Of a stretch of DNA of 64,000 nucleotides, positions 56,131 through 64,000 are shown in pieces. The stretch covers positions 310,001 through 374,000 of the forward strand of contig NZ_BBIW01000003.1 of NCBI RefSeq assembly GCF_000732325.1, given 5' to 3'. Within the stretch, counting starts at the first letter, position 1, and each line of letters opens with the position of its first letter. This DNA is from Paenibacillus sp. TCA20. GTDB taxonomy: Bacteria; Bacillota; Bacilli; Paenibacillales; Paenibacillaceae. Under the pieces are notes generated by a model, which saw nothing but the letters and a program-made list of their open reading frames with translations, had not been told where the DNA came from and made no database searches. Position numbers and translations under genes: made by a program.

Positions 56131-56173
56131 TATCCTCTGCTTAAGCATTATTCAGCAGAGGATATTGTTTTAT
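56131..56173 (+). terminator. terminator after efp
   Basis: TATCCTCTGCT pairs with AGCAGAGGATA around a 12-nt loop and is followed by TTGTTTTATT. The 182 nt beyond it hold no convincing gene except the lysC leader region. Confidence 0.75.
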
Positions 56174-56354
56174 TAAGAGAAAGAGAATCCATTTATCGCG
56201 AGTTCCATATTTTCACATTAACATCTTTACTGATTTACAGTAAAAAAGGGTTACAACAAAGCGCTATTCGTATTATACTGTTTAGAAGCAAGGTGAGCTT
56301 ATGCTTACCATGGTTTACAATCTTACGTTACATACTGTAGGGAGTGAGTTCGGT

Positions 56355-57608
56355 TTGTCTTTGTTCGTAATGAAATTCGGAGGCAGTTCTGTTGGAGATA
56401 CAGAACGGATGCAACGGGTAGCCAAACGTGTTGCCGAGAAACAGGATGAAGGGCATAAATGTGTAGTTGTCGTTTCCGCAATGGGAGATACAACTGACGA
56501 TTTGATTGACCAAGCGAAATTGTTAAATAGTAAGCTTCCGGCGCGGGAGCTCGATATGCTGATGACGACAGGTGAGCAAATATCGATCGCGATGCTGTCC
56601 ATGGCTATTCAGCAGCTCGGCCGAGAAGCAGTTTCATATACAGGCTGGCAGGCAGGATTTGTGACAGAGCCGGTACATGGCAAAGCAAGAATTACGGATA
56701 TTAACCCGGAGAAGGTGCTGCGTTCACTTGATGAAGGCAAGATCGTCATTGTTGCAGGTTTCCAGGGTATTACGGCGGATGGAGAAATTACGACACTTGG
56801 CCGGGGCGGCTCGGATACAACAGCTGTAGCTTTGGCTGCTGCAATCAAGGCGGATGCTTGCGAGATCTACACCGATGTAGACGGTGTATATTCGACAGAT
56901 CCCCGAATCGTCAAAGTAGCTCGTAAGCTCAAAGAAATTTCGTATGATGAAATGCTTGAATTGGCTCACCTGGGTACCGCGGTTCTACATCCGCGTGCAG
57001 TAGAATATGCGAAGCATTCGAAGGTGCCTTTGGTTGTACGTTCAAGCTTTAACTATAATGAAGGAACGGTTGTGAAGGAGGAAGCGGCATTGGAACAGGG
57101 AGTAGTGGTAAGCGGCATCGCTTATGATAAAAACGTAGCACGAATTAGTATTCTGGGAGTAGAGGATATTCCAGGAGTGCTGGCCGGTATGTTCGGTGCA
57201 CTGGCTCAAGCACAGCTAGACGTAGATATCATCGTACAGAGCGGTATTAGTGACGGTAAAGCGGACTTCTCCTTCACTGTAGCCTTGGATGATCGCGAGC
57301 GTGCAATTGAGGTTATCAATAGCATGAAGCAGGTGCTTCCTTATCGTGAAGTTACTTTTGAAGAGAACCTGGTTAAAGTATCTATCGTGGGTGCAGGAAT
57401 GGTCAGCCATCCTGGCGTAGCCGCTCAAATGTTTGATGTTATTTCTAAACAAGGGGTCAACATTAAGATGGTGAGCACCTCTGAGATTAAAGTCTCTTGT
57501 GTCATCGAAGGCAACAAGCTGAATGAAGTTATTCAAGCGCTGCATACAGCTTATAACCTGGACACCGATGTCAAAGCATTTGTCGGTGGTCCGCAGGACC
57601 GCAGATAA
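56355..57608 (+). CDS. lysC: aspartate kinase
   Basis: First step of the aspartate amino-acid pathway: phosphorylates aspartate. The 417-residue protein has VMKFGGSSVGDTERMQR, GRGGSDTTAVALAAA and two ACT regulatory regions at the C-terminus (about 265-410). The kinase type corresponds to lysine-regulated B. subtilis LysC. TTG at 56355 is preferred because GGGAGTGAG is upstream. An in-frame start at 56301 adds 18 residues. Inside the gene, AAGGAGG (57075-57081) lies about 9 nt before an in-frame TTG at 57090, which would start a 172-residue beta subunit, as known for LysC of B. subtilis. Confidence 0.92.
   Translation: MSLFVMKFGGSSVGDTERMQRVAKRVAEKQDEGHKCVVVVSAMGDTTDDLIDQAKLLNSKLPARELDMLMTTGEQISIAMLSMAIQQLGREAVSYTGWQAGFVTEPVHGKARITDINPEKVLRSLDEGKIVIVAGFQGITADGEITTLGRGGSDTTAVALAAAIKADACEIYTDVDGVYSTDPRIVKVARKLKEISYDEMLELAHLGTAVLHPRAVEYAKHSKVPLVVRSSFNYNEGTVVKEEAALEQGVVVSGIAYDKNVARISILGVEDIPGVLAGMFGALAQAQLDVDIIVQSGISDGKADFSFTVALDDRERAIEVINSMKQVLPYREVTFEENLVKVSIVGAGMVSHPGVAAQMFDVISKQGVNIKMVSTSEIKVSCVIEGNKLNEVIQALHTAYNLDTDVKAFVGGPQDRR
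57075..57092 (+). promoter_or_regulatory. internal ribosome site and TTG for the lysC beta subunit
   Basis: GAAGGAGG ends 9 nt before TTG at 57090-57092, which is in frame with lysC at residue 246. Translation from here would give the 172-residue C-terminal regulatory part (both ACT regions) as a separate beta subunit. Confidence 0.7.
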
Positions 57609-57686
57609 CCTATTGCGTGAAGCGTTAGCCGTATACTAGTTATATGATATATATGATAGCTGTCAAAAAACTTATCGACAGCCTGG

Positions 57687-57718
57687 GATCTGCACATTAA
57701 TTGTGCAGATCTTTTTTT
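57687..57718. terminator. bidirectional terminator shared by lysC and comB
   Basis: GATCTGCACA and TGTGCAGATC form a perfect 10-bp stem, followed by seven T on the plus strand. The stop of the convergent comB lies inside it. A second hairpin (GCTGTC/GACAGC) is at 57658-57682. Confidence 0.9.
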
Positions 57719-58434
57719 GTTGTCCAAGGCCGGATCACTTGGTTACTCTCTAGTACAGGCACAATGGAGCTGCTATTCATCTCTAAACAGTAGTCCACAT
57801 CCAGGGCGTGGCCTTGCTTGATAAGACGTTTGGCCTCGTTTCCTTCATACACTATTTTCTTCAGCTGATCCTTGTTGTGAAGGTACGCCTGATGAACGGT
57901 TATACCGAGATCATTGGAACGCACATGCTGCTGGGTCATATGTTTTAGATCATCGATAAGCATCCCGGCACATAATCCATCCTCAAGGGCAAATCGATCC
58001 TGACTTCCCGCACATAAGAGGACAACATCTCGATCAAGATGAACCAGGATCTCCGCGCATGCCCTCGCATTGAGAAAGGATGCAGAGAAGACGGTTAAGG
58101 CCTTAGAAGCCTTTATGAGCGCTCTTGTTCCACTTGTGGTCGTTAAGATCACATTTTTTCCGTGAATCAGTTCTTTCGTATATTCCAAAGGTGAGTTACC
58201 CGCATCAAAGCCCGTTATTTTTTTGCAGAATCGTTCTCCTCCAAGAATCATATCCTCATATTGAAGCTGTTTGGCCTGCGGTACGGTTTCAACCGGAATG
58301 ACACAGGCTGCCCCGTGGGCAAGCGCCGTAACAATGGTGCTGGATGTTCGAAATACATCAATAACGACAGCACTTCGGTGTACCAGATCTTCAGATCTTA
58401 CCTCACTGACACTCGCAACGACATCTATACGCAA
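57697..58434 (-). CDS. comB: 2-phosphosulfolactate phosphatase family (ComB-like) protein
   Basis: A 245-residue member of the ComB phosphatase family: VIDVFRTSSTIVTALAHGA near the start, ILTTTSGTRALIKA, SASFLNARACAEILV and VLLCAGSQDRFALEDGLCAGMLI are typical. In methanogens ComB makes sulfolactate for coenzyme M. Bacterial homologues have unclear substrates, and no other coenzyme M gene is visible. TTG at 58434 follows GGGAGGTG. The upstream in-frame ATG at 58470 is before this site. Confidence 0.85.
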   Translation of the reverse strand: MRIDVVASVSEVRSEDLVHRSAVVIDVFRTSSTIVTALAHGAACVIPVETVPQAKQLQYEDMILGGERFCKKITGFDAGNSPLEYTKELIHGKNVILTTTSGTRALIKASKALTVFSASFLNARACAEILVHLDRDVVLLCAGSQDRFALEDGLCAGMLIDDLKHMTQQHVRSNDLGITVHQAYLHNKDQLKKIVYEGNEAKRLIKQGHALDVDYCLEMNSSSIVPVLESNQVIRPWTTKKDLHN

Positions 58435-58612
58435 AGAAATCACCTCCCTAACTTGCTTCTTCCACCTCAATCAATGAAATGGGAGTCTGTTAGCTTACCA
58501 TATGCACAATGAACAGGGCAGGTGCCTATAGTGAGTAGACATTCTCTTAATAGAGGTGATATAGACGATTGCTATATTTCCTCTTAATTAATGAAAAAAT
58601 TGATAGATTCCC

Positions 58613-58641
58613 GTCATAAAAAACAGGTACAGGCATACATA
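58613..58641 (+). promoter_or_regulatory. candidate sigma-E promoter of the spoIIIA operon
   Basis: GTCATAAA (58613-58620) and CATACATA (58634-58641) are separated by 13 bases. This resembles the sigma-E -35 and -10 elements (approximately GTCATATT and CATACANT). The spoIIIA operon is sigma-E-dependent in B. subtilis, so the position fits. The similarity to the consensus is imperfect. Confidence 0.55.
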
Positions 58642-58712
58642 TGGGTTAAGACCAACAAAAACGACCCGGAAGTCGCTCTCAGAAAAAGTGCACGAGTTAA
58701 GGGGGTGCTTAT

Positions 58713-59699
58713 ATGAAATGGCTGGACCTGTTCCCGACTCCATTAAAAACAATATTGGAATATATTCCCCTGCCGCTGCTAGAAACGCTTGAAGAAATAA
58801 GAATTCGGGAAGGCAGACCGATGGAGATCAATACCCATGGTGAACATTATTTCGTTACAAAACAAGGTAGCCCGTCTAAGAAGCCAAGTGAAGCGTACAA
58901 GCCTTCAAGAGATGACACCTATCGTTTCCTGGATCTAATCAGCAATCATTCCCTTTATACATTGGAAGAAGAATTGAGAAAAGGCTTCATTACAGTTCCA
59001 GGAGGACACCGGATTGGACTAGCTGGCAGAACCGTTCTAAAGGGCGGAAAGGTTGAGCACCTGAGGGATATTAGCGGGTACAACATTCGAATTGCAAAAG
59101 AAGTCAGAGGAGCAGCGGACAGGCTGATGCCACACCTTCTGGACCCACAGACCTCACGAATCAAGCATACCCTCATCCTATCTCCTCCGCAGCAGGGGAA
59201 GACAACGCTTCTCCGGGATATGTCAAGGCAGATCAGTATGGGCAGCAATGAACGAAAGAGCTTTAAGGTCGGCATTGTGGATGAGCGCTCGGAGATAGCA
59301 GGCAGCTATAAAGGGGTTCCGACATTTGATGTGGGTCCAAGAACCGATGTCATGGATGCTTGTCCGAAGGCCGAAGGAATGATGATGCTGATTCGCTCCA
59401 TGTCACCGGAAGTACTTATTGTAGATGAGATCGGACGGGAGGAAGACGCAGAGGCGATTAAGGAAGCGCTGGGTGCAGGGATATCCGTCATCGCTTCAGC
59501 CCATGGAAGAGATATAGCCGAGCTTAAACGCAGACCCGCGCTGCATCAGCTGATGAGTGAAGATTATTTTCAATTAATCGTTATTCTGGATCGCACAGGA
59601 AAAAGGTTTCAGTACAAAATCTCCGATATGAGGCACAAGAGTCTGCATCCTCAAGGCATGCATCAGCAAGGAATGACCACAGGAGGCACTTATGCTTAA
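58713..59699 (+). CDS. spoIIIAA: stage III sporulation protein AA
   Basis: The ATPase of the SpoIIIA-SpoIIQ channel linking mother cell and forespore. The 328-residue protein has Walker A SPPQQGKTTLLRD near residue 150, Walker B VLIVDEIGREED and later RGIAELKRRPALHQL-type helices. It is a member of the secretion ATPase superfamily. AAGGGGGTG precedes the ATG and the gene begins the spoIIIA operon, overlapping spoIIIAB by 8 nt. Confidence 0.96.
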   Translation: MKWLDLFPTPLKTILEYIPLPLLETLEEIRIREGRPMEINTHGEHYFVTKQGSPSKKPSEAYKPSRDDTYRFLDLISNHSLYTLEEELRKGFITVPGGHRIGLAGRTVLKGGKVEHLRDISGYNIRIAKEVRGAADRLMPHLLDPQTSRIKHTLILSPPQQGKTTLLRDMSRQISMGSNERKSFKVGIVDERSEIAGSYKGVPTFDVGPRTDVMDACPKAEGMMMLIRSMSPEVLIVDEIGREEDAEAIKEALGAGISVIASAHGRDIAELKRRPALHQLMSEDYFQLIVILDRTGKRFQYKISDMRHKSLHPQGMHQQGMTTGGTYA

Positions 59700-60210
59700 G
59701 CTGATTGGTTCCGTCCTTATTTTATTGTCAGGGACGCTTGCTGGTTTTTATCAAGCGAATCAATTTGCCTCACGACCGAAGCAGATCAGGGAGCTTACAT
59801 TGATGCTGCAGCGACTTTTGACAGAGATCAATTACAGCTACAGACCTCTTGCCGAAGCCTTGAGTCAAATTGGTAAACAGGCAAGTGAACCGCTTGGGCG
59901 TTTGTTTATCTCGGCTGCGGACCATATGAATTCCTCACAAGGCCTGTCGGCCCAAGAGAGCTTCCAGCATGCGATAAATCGCTATTGGAGCCAAACGGCG
60001 ATGAAGCAGCCGGAAAAAGAAGCGATTCGCCAGCTCAGCTTCAGCCTGGGAACGAGTGACCGGGAAGAGCAGAACAAGCATATCACCCTTGCCATTCAGC
60101 AGCTGAATCATGAGGAAGCTTCGGCCCGGAACGATCAAATAAAGTATGAGAAGATGAGCCGCAGTCTTGGACTTCTGGTCGGGGCGCTGATCGTCATCCT
60201 GATCTTATAG
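59692..60210 (+). CDS. spoIIIAB: stage III sporulation protein AB
   Basis: A 172-residue membrane protein of the SpoIIIA channel, with an N-terminal hydrophobic segment (IGSVLILLSGTLAGFYQAN), a long helical soluble region (LTLMLQRLLTEINYSY...) and a C-terminal membrane segment (LGLLVGALIVILIL). It resembles type II secretion GspF-like parts, as known for SpoIIIAB. It overlaps spoIIIAA by 8 nt and is followed by spoIIIAC. Confidence 0.95.
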   Translation: MLKLIGSVLILLSGTLAGFYQANQFASRPKQIRELTLMLQRLLTEINYSYRPLAEALSQIGKQASEPLGRLFISAADHMNSSQGLSAQESFQHAINRYWSQTAMKQPEKEAIRQLSFSLGTSDREEQNKHITLAIQQLNHEEASARNDQIKYEKMSRSLGLLVGALIVILIL

Positions 60211-60227
60211 CGAGGTGCCATTCTCAA

Positions 60228-60431
60228 ATGAATTTAGAAGTAAATGCAATATTTCAGATCGCAGGCATCGGAATTATCATAGCGATGATCCATACGGTGC
60301 TCAAGCAAATGGGCAAAGAAGATATGGCACACTGGGTTACCGTAATCGGATTTGTTGTTGTGCTCTTCATGGTCGTTCGCATGCTCGACAATTTGCTTCA
60401 GGAGATCAAGTCTATATTCTTGTTCCATTAA
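60228..60431 (+). CDS. spoIIIAC: stage III sporulation protein AC
   Basis: A 67-residue membrane protein with two hydrophobic segments (IFQIAGIGIIIAMIHTVL and WVTVIGFVVVLFMVVRML). It matches the size and composition of SpoIIIAC. GCGAGGTG precedes the ATG, following spoIIIAB. Confidence 0.95.
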   Translation: MNLEVNAIFQIAGIGIIIAMIHTVLKQMGKEDMAHWVTVIGFVVVLFMVVRMLDNLLQEIKSIFLFH

Positions 60432-60465
60432 AGCAGGCTTAAGGTGAACAAAAGGTGATCATAAC

Positions 60466-60855
60466 ATGGAAATTATACAAATCGTAGGACTTGGACTAAT
60501 CGCAACCATCCTGATCTTGATTGTGAAAGAGCAAAAGCCCATGTTTGCGTTTCTAATTGCAACCACAGCCGGGATTCTCATCTTTCTGTTCGTCATTGGC
60601 AAGATTGGCAGTGTTATTGGCGTTCTGGAACGAATGGCAGAGTCCTCAGGAATGGATGAAGTACATCTTAAGACCATTCTCAAGATCATTGGCATTGCTT
60701 ATATCGCAGAGTTTGGAGCACAAATTGTAAGAGATGCAGGTCAAGAAAGTATTGCTTCAAAAATCGAGCTTGCCGGCAAAGTGTTGATTCTGGTACTGGC
60801 CGTACCGATCATCAGCATTATTATCGAAACGGTACTGAAGCTGCTGCCGGTATGA
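60466..60855 (+). CDS. spoIIIAD: stage III sporulation protein AD
   Basis: A 129-residue membrane protein with three to four hydrophobic segments (IIQIVGLGLIATILILIV, then MFAFLIATTAGILIFLFVIG and VLILVLAVPIISIII). It is related to SpoIIIAC, as known. The ATG follows AAAGGTGATC. It is in order with spoIIIAC and spoIIIAE. Confidence 0.95.
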   Translation: MEIIQIVGLGLIATILILIVKEQKPMFAFLIATTAGILIFLFVIGKIGSVIGVLERMAESSGMDEVHLKTILKIIGIAYIAEFGAQIVRDAGQESIASKIELAGKVLILVLAVPIISIIIETVLKLLPV

Positions 60856-60877
60856 GTGGAGGCGGAGGATAAAGGAT

Positions 60878-62071
60878 GTGATAAATAAGAGCTATCACTG
60901 TCAGGATAAACGAATCGTTATCGTATTTGTCATCTGTTTTTTCTTCGCCTTGGGTACGAATGTATTCGCCAGCTCGCCCGTTACAGACTGGGCAGGAGAA
61001 CAACTGGAGCAGCTGCCCACAGAGCAGGTAGAGAAATATTGGCAGTCACTCATTAATGATTATGGCGGTTTTTTTCCTGAAGGACAGCTGCCCTCCTTCA
61101 TGGACATGCTCCTTCCTGGAGGAGAAGGACTCAGCCTGAAAAATATATTCAGCGCGATCGGCAGATTCCTGCTCCATGAGATCCTGTTTAACGGAAAGCT
61201 GCTGGTCACCATCATTATGCTGAACATTATGAGCATGATTCTAGAAACGCTCCAGACGGCTTTTGAGAAGAGCACGATCAGCAAGGTCGCCTATTCCATC
61301 TGTTACATGGTTATCGTCGTCATTTCGATCAACAGCTTCAACGTCGCTATCGGCTATGCAAAGGGTGCCATCGACCAGATGATTGACTTCATGCTTGCGA
61401 TGATTCCGCTGCTGTTTGCGCTTCTCGCATCCATGGGAAATATCATTACCGTATCGGTGACGCATCCACTGATCGTGTTTATGATTCACACCATCAGTAT
61501 GGTGATCTATAAGATTGTATTTCCGCTGCTGTTCTTCTCGGCAGTATTGCACCTGGTCAGCTCATTAACTGACAAATTTAAGCTTACTCAGCTTGCGAAT
61601 CTGCTGCGAATAATCGGCGTGGGGCTGCTCGGTGTGGTCCTGACGATCTTCCTCGGTGTCATATCCGTGCAGGGGGCTACCAGCTCCGTAGCAGATGGCG
61701 TGACCATCAGAGCTGCTAAATATGTATCCGGTAATTTCGTTCCTGTTGTGGGGAAGGTGCTCGCCGATGCAACAGATACGGTCATTTCCGCTTCGCTGCT
61801 CGTGAAGAACTCGATTGGACTCGCGGGAGTGATCATCATCTTGTTCATCTGCGCATTTCCTGCATTGAAGATACTGACACTGGCACTGATCTATAACGTC
61901 GCAGCAGCGATCATGCAGCCACTTGGCAATACACCTATTGTTGGATGCCTCCAAGCGATAGGAAAAAGCTTAATCTATGTATTCGCTGCCCTTGCGGCAG
62001 TGAGTCTCATGTTCTTTCTAGCCATCACGATTATGCTGACTGCAGGAAATATGACGGTGATGTTGAGGTGA
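60878..62071 (+). CDS. spoIIIAE: stage III sporulation protein AE
   Basis: A 397-residue polytopic membrane protein, with an N-terminal signal-like segment (IVIVFVICFFFALGTNVFA) and at least seven further hydrophobic segments. SpoIIIAE is the large permease-like part of the channel. GTG at 60878 is used because GGAGG lies eight bases upstream and the frame-alternative ATG at 60876 hits a stop at once. Confidence 0.95.
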   Translation: MINKSYHCQDKRIVIVFVICFFFALGTNVFASSPVTDWAGEQLEQLPTEQVEKYWQSLINDYGGFFPEGQLPSFMDMLLPGGEGLSLKNIFSAIGRFLLHEILFNGKLLVTIIMLNIMSMILETLQTAFEKSTISKVAYSICYMVIVVISINSFNVAIGYAKGAIDQMIDFMLAMIPLLFALLASMGNIITVSVTHPLIVFMIHTISMVIYKIVFPLLFFSAVLHLVSSLTDKFKLTQLANLLRIIGVGLLGVVLTIFLGVISVQGATSSVADGVTIRAAKYVSGNFVPVVGKVLADATDTVISASLLVKNSIGLAGVIIILFICAFPALKILTLALIYNVAAAIMQPLGNTPIVGCLQAIGKSLIYVFAALAAVSLMFFLAITIMLTAGNMTVMLR

Positions 62072-62075
62072 GAGG

Positions 62076-62816
62076 ATGGAATGGCTCAGCGGCTGGCTCA
62101 GGGAATTAATACTGGTGGTGCTTCTCGCCACATTCGTGGATATGCTTCTACCGAACAAATCCATGGAACGATATGTCAAATTAGTGCTGAGTCTGCTTAT
62201 TCTGCTTACTCTGATTTCACCGATCATCAATTTAATTAACCAGGATTCGAATGAAAGATTAAGTGCCGCCTTAACGGATTGGGGCGGAGGCTCTACAGAG
62301 GAGCAGGACATGACACTATCTGAAATTATGGACAAAAGCAGAGAGCTCACACAGCAGCATGAAATGAGTGCCATGGACTGGGCAGCCAATGAGGTTGCGG
62401 ATCAGATGAAGGCACAGATTGAGCAGGAATCACAGCTGCCCGTAAAGTCGGTTACTGTGCAGCTCGGAGCTCTTGAGAGGTCGGGAAAGAAATCAGGGGA
62501 GACCGGGATTACAAGTGTGGAGGTCGCTATTGCTGACACCTATTCAGCGCAACAGGAAGAGCAGCGTCCTCCTGAAGAGACGGATGATGAGCTTGGACCG
62601 ATCTATATTCAGCCGGTGGAACCAAGTGATATTCATGTGAATGCATCTGAGACGATGAATGCAGAGGATGATCAAGGAACCACCACAGATGACGAAGCCG
62701 TTTCAGCCATGACAATGACAGAGATCAGTCTGATTGAAGAGCTGCTTAAACAGGAATGGGAAGTGAATCCTGAGCGGGTTCGGATTCTTATTCCTTCTAC
62801 AGATAACAATTATTGA
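62076..62816 (+). CDS. spoIIIAF: stage III sporulation protein AF
   Basis: A 246-residue protein with two N-terminal membrane segments (ELILVVLLATFVDMLL and YVKLVLSLLILLTLISPII), then a soluble domain that extends outside the membrane. The soluble part contains a low-complexity acidic stretch (about residues 160-215). It is in the standard order between spoIIIAE and spoIIIAG, with GAGGTGAGAGG at its start. Confidence 0.95.
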   Translation: MEWLSGWLRELILVVLLATFVDMLLPNKSMERYVKLVLSLLILLTLISPIINLINQDSNERLSAALTDWGGGSTEEQDMTLSEIMDKSRELTQQHEMSAMDWAANEVADQMKAQIEQESQLPVKSVTVQLGALERSGKKSGETGITSVEVAIADTYSAQQEEQRPPEETDDELGPIYIQPVEPSDIHVNASETMNAEDDQGTTTDDEAVSAMTMTEISLIEELLKQEWEVNPERVRILIPSTDNNY

Positions 62817-62848
62817 ATTCAGAATGATATAAGCGAGGTGAATATAAC

Positions 62849-63490
62849 ATGGGGAAATTCAGAGATCAGTTAAATAAATGGCTTGGATCAAGCGAGGATG
62901 GAGCTGCTAAGCGAGGACAAACGTTTCGCTGGCTAATCATTGTGGGGTTGATCGGCGTTGCCATCGTGATTCTTAGCTCCTTTGTTAACGTCAAAGAGAT
63001 TGAACCAGAGAACGTAGGGCGAGAACCGCCGCAGGAGACCAGTGTACAGTCAGCCTTTGAGTCTTCCGTCAATGAGGCCACCCCTTTTGATACGATCGAA
63101 AGATCGTTTGAGGATAAAATGAAAGGAATTCTTGAGCAAATCGTTGGTGTAGGAACCGTGGATATTATGGTGACTATTGACTCTACCGAAGAGATCATCG
63201 TTCAGCGTAACATGCAGGACTCCCAGCAAAACACGGAGGAGACCGACGCGAACGGCGGTGAGCGAAACATTACCCAATATACACGCAACGGTGAGATTGT
63301 TACTTACAATGAATCCGGCGATGAGGTGCCGATCATTACGAAGAAGATCAAGCCTCAGGTTCGAGGGGTACTCGTTGTTGCCAAGGGAGCAGAGAACAAA
63401 GTGGTTAAGGACCTTATCGTTGAAGCGGTGGAGAAAGGTCTGAACGTTCCGTCGTACAGAATTTCAGTCGTACCCAGAAAACAGCAATAA
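62849..63490 (+). CDS. spoIIIAG: stage III sporulation protein AG
   Basis: A 213-residue protein with one N-terminal membrane segment (FRWLIIVGLIGVAIVILSSFV) and an extracellular ring-building domain (residues about 80-213, with IVGVGTVDIMVTIDS and VVAKGAENKVVKDLIVEAVEKGL). SpoIIIAG forms a large ring in the intermembrane space. GCGAGGTG precedes the ATG. It is followed by spoIIIAH after 56 nt. Confidence 0.95.
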   Translation: MGKFRDQLNKWLGSSEDGAAKRGQTFRWLIIVGLIGVAIVILSSFVNVKEIEPENVGREPPQETSVQSAFESSVNEATPFDTIERSFEDKMKGILEQIVGVGTVDIMVTIDSTEEIIVQRNMQDSQQNTEETDANGGERNITQYTRNGEIVTYNESGDEVPIITKKIKPQVRGVLVVAKGAENKVVKDLIVEAVEKGLNVPSYRISVVPRKQQ

Positions 63491-63546
63491 TGCACTGAAT
63501 TAGTGCCTAATCTTAATCTTGATCCAATGTGGGAGGAATATAAAAA

Positions 63547-64000
63547 ATGAAAAACAAAAGACAAACGATATGGCTCGTATCGATGCTGAGTCTGATGGTT
63601 GTTCTATCCGCTTATTATCTATTCACGGATGATTCAGGATCGTCCAATCAGACTGCAGAGTCAGGGCAGATGAGTAATGCCGAAGAAGCTTCTGCTCAAA
63701 ACACACTGGAAGGGCTTGTCTTGAACGAAGTTGTAACTGAGGAACCAGCAACAGGTGAGCAAACAGACGAAACAGGAGCACCGGTTAACACTTCGGAAGA
63801 ACCAGCAGCAACCGGGGAACAAACGGATGCGGCAGCACCAAGCACTGAAGGCACAGGTACAGAGACAGAGGCAGCAACGGAAGAAGCAAAGACAGATGAA
63901 GATGTACTGAACCAGCTGGAAGCTCAGGATGACCCTAATTCAGCAATCACGGTCTTCGAGAATTACCAATGGGAACGTTCTTCAGAGAATAGCAAGCTCT
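63547..64000 (+). CDS. spoIIIAH: stage III sporulation protein AH (3' end missing)
   Basis: The last visible gene: start ATG 63547 with GGGAGG upstream, open to the end of the window (151 codons). It begins MKNKRQTIWLVSMLSLMVVLSAYYLF, a single membrane segment, and is followed by a long Thr/Glu/Ala-rich stretch (about residues 40-130) before the ring domain begins (ITVFENYQWE). The stretch contains a repeat (EEPATGEQTDETGAP and EEPAATGEQTDAAAP). SpoIIIAH binds SpoIIQ in the forespore membrane. This insertion seems longer than in the B. subtilis protein. Confidence 0.93.
   Translation, partial: MKNKRQTIWLVSMLSLMVVLSAYYLFTDDSGSSNQTAESGQMSNAEEASAQNTLEGLVLNEVVTEEPATGEQTDETGAPVNTSEEPAATGEQTDAAAPSTEGTGTETEAATEEAKTDEDVLNQLEAQDDPNSAITVFENYQWERSSENSKL

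Noticed and set aside
56122..56340. 72-codon plus-strand frame between efp and lysC
   Set aside because: No ribosome site, it overlaps the efp terminator hairpin, and it has no homology that I recognise.

Overview
The window is a low-GC Firmicute chromosome, most likely Paenibacillus or a close relative. Evidence for this is the yqhQ-yqhR-aroQ-papA-efp block followed by the sporulation operon spoIIIAA-AH, a spore photoproduct lyase, strong GGAGG-type ribosome sites with many TTG/GTG starts, a Met T-box, a Bacillus-type Fnr with a C-terminal cysteine cluster, and a YesM/YesN-type two-component pair beside a sugar ABC transporter. Species assignment is inference. No rRNA, tRNA, CRISPR array, phage or insertion sequence was seen.

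Layout. 1-6.4 kb: the end of an SsuC/TauC-type ABC importer operon with an isochorismatase-like hydrolase, a VOC protein, a gene-poor stretch with tiny ORFs and hairpins, a CD3324-family protein, and an ABC exporter fused to an extra N-terminal region, coupled to a DUF1854 protein. 6.5-6.8 kb and 8.36-8.53 kb: two different repeat clusters flanking a short-form pyruvate kinase. 8.5-16 kb: DUF421 protein, kinase-like phosphotransferase, ROK glucokinase, DUF2188 protein, Amj flippase, MsrAB, VTT-domain protein, one Gfo/Idh/MocA oxidoreductase. 16-21 kb: AraC regulator divergent from an operon of two Gfo/Idh/MocA oxidoreductases, a xylose-isomerase-like TIM barrel and a ThuA-like protein, which looks like an oxidised-sugar catabolic unit. 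21-24.6 kb: HxlR regulator with a short FAD protein, an unknown protein, a lipoprotein and an orphan NirD-like protein.

24.6-31.7 kb is an anaerobic fermentation island: fnr, adhE, pflB, pflA. The adhE and pflB promoters each carry a perfect TGTGA-N6-TCACA Fnr site at the same distance from a -10 box. Fnr would switch on pyruvate formate-lyase, its activating enzyme, and the acetyl-CoA to ethanol enzyme together.

31.9-38.6 kb: sugar-binding lipoprotein, hairpin, two permeases, sensor kinase and AraC-type response regulator. 38.8-41 kb: a large secreted copper-amine-oxidase-N-domain/PKD protein. 41-47.3 kb: Fur-family regulator (likely Zur), yidD, T-box-controlled metG, and znuACB behind a promoter with a Zur-box-like palindrome. 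47.4-51.6 kb: ccdA, splB, mntR, and a secreted GHL10-type glycosidase.

51.7-64 kb: yqhP-like, yqhQ, yqhR, aroQ, papA, efp, lysC (with an internal start for a beta subunit), comB-like phosphatase, then spoIIIAA to a truncated spoIIIAH.

The best candidates for less-described biology are the exporter/DUF1854 pair, the two repeat clusters, the ThuA-associated oxidoreductase operon, and the small leader-like ORFs around 2.8-3.5 kb.
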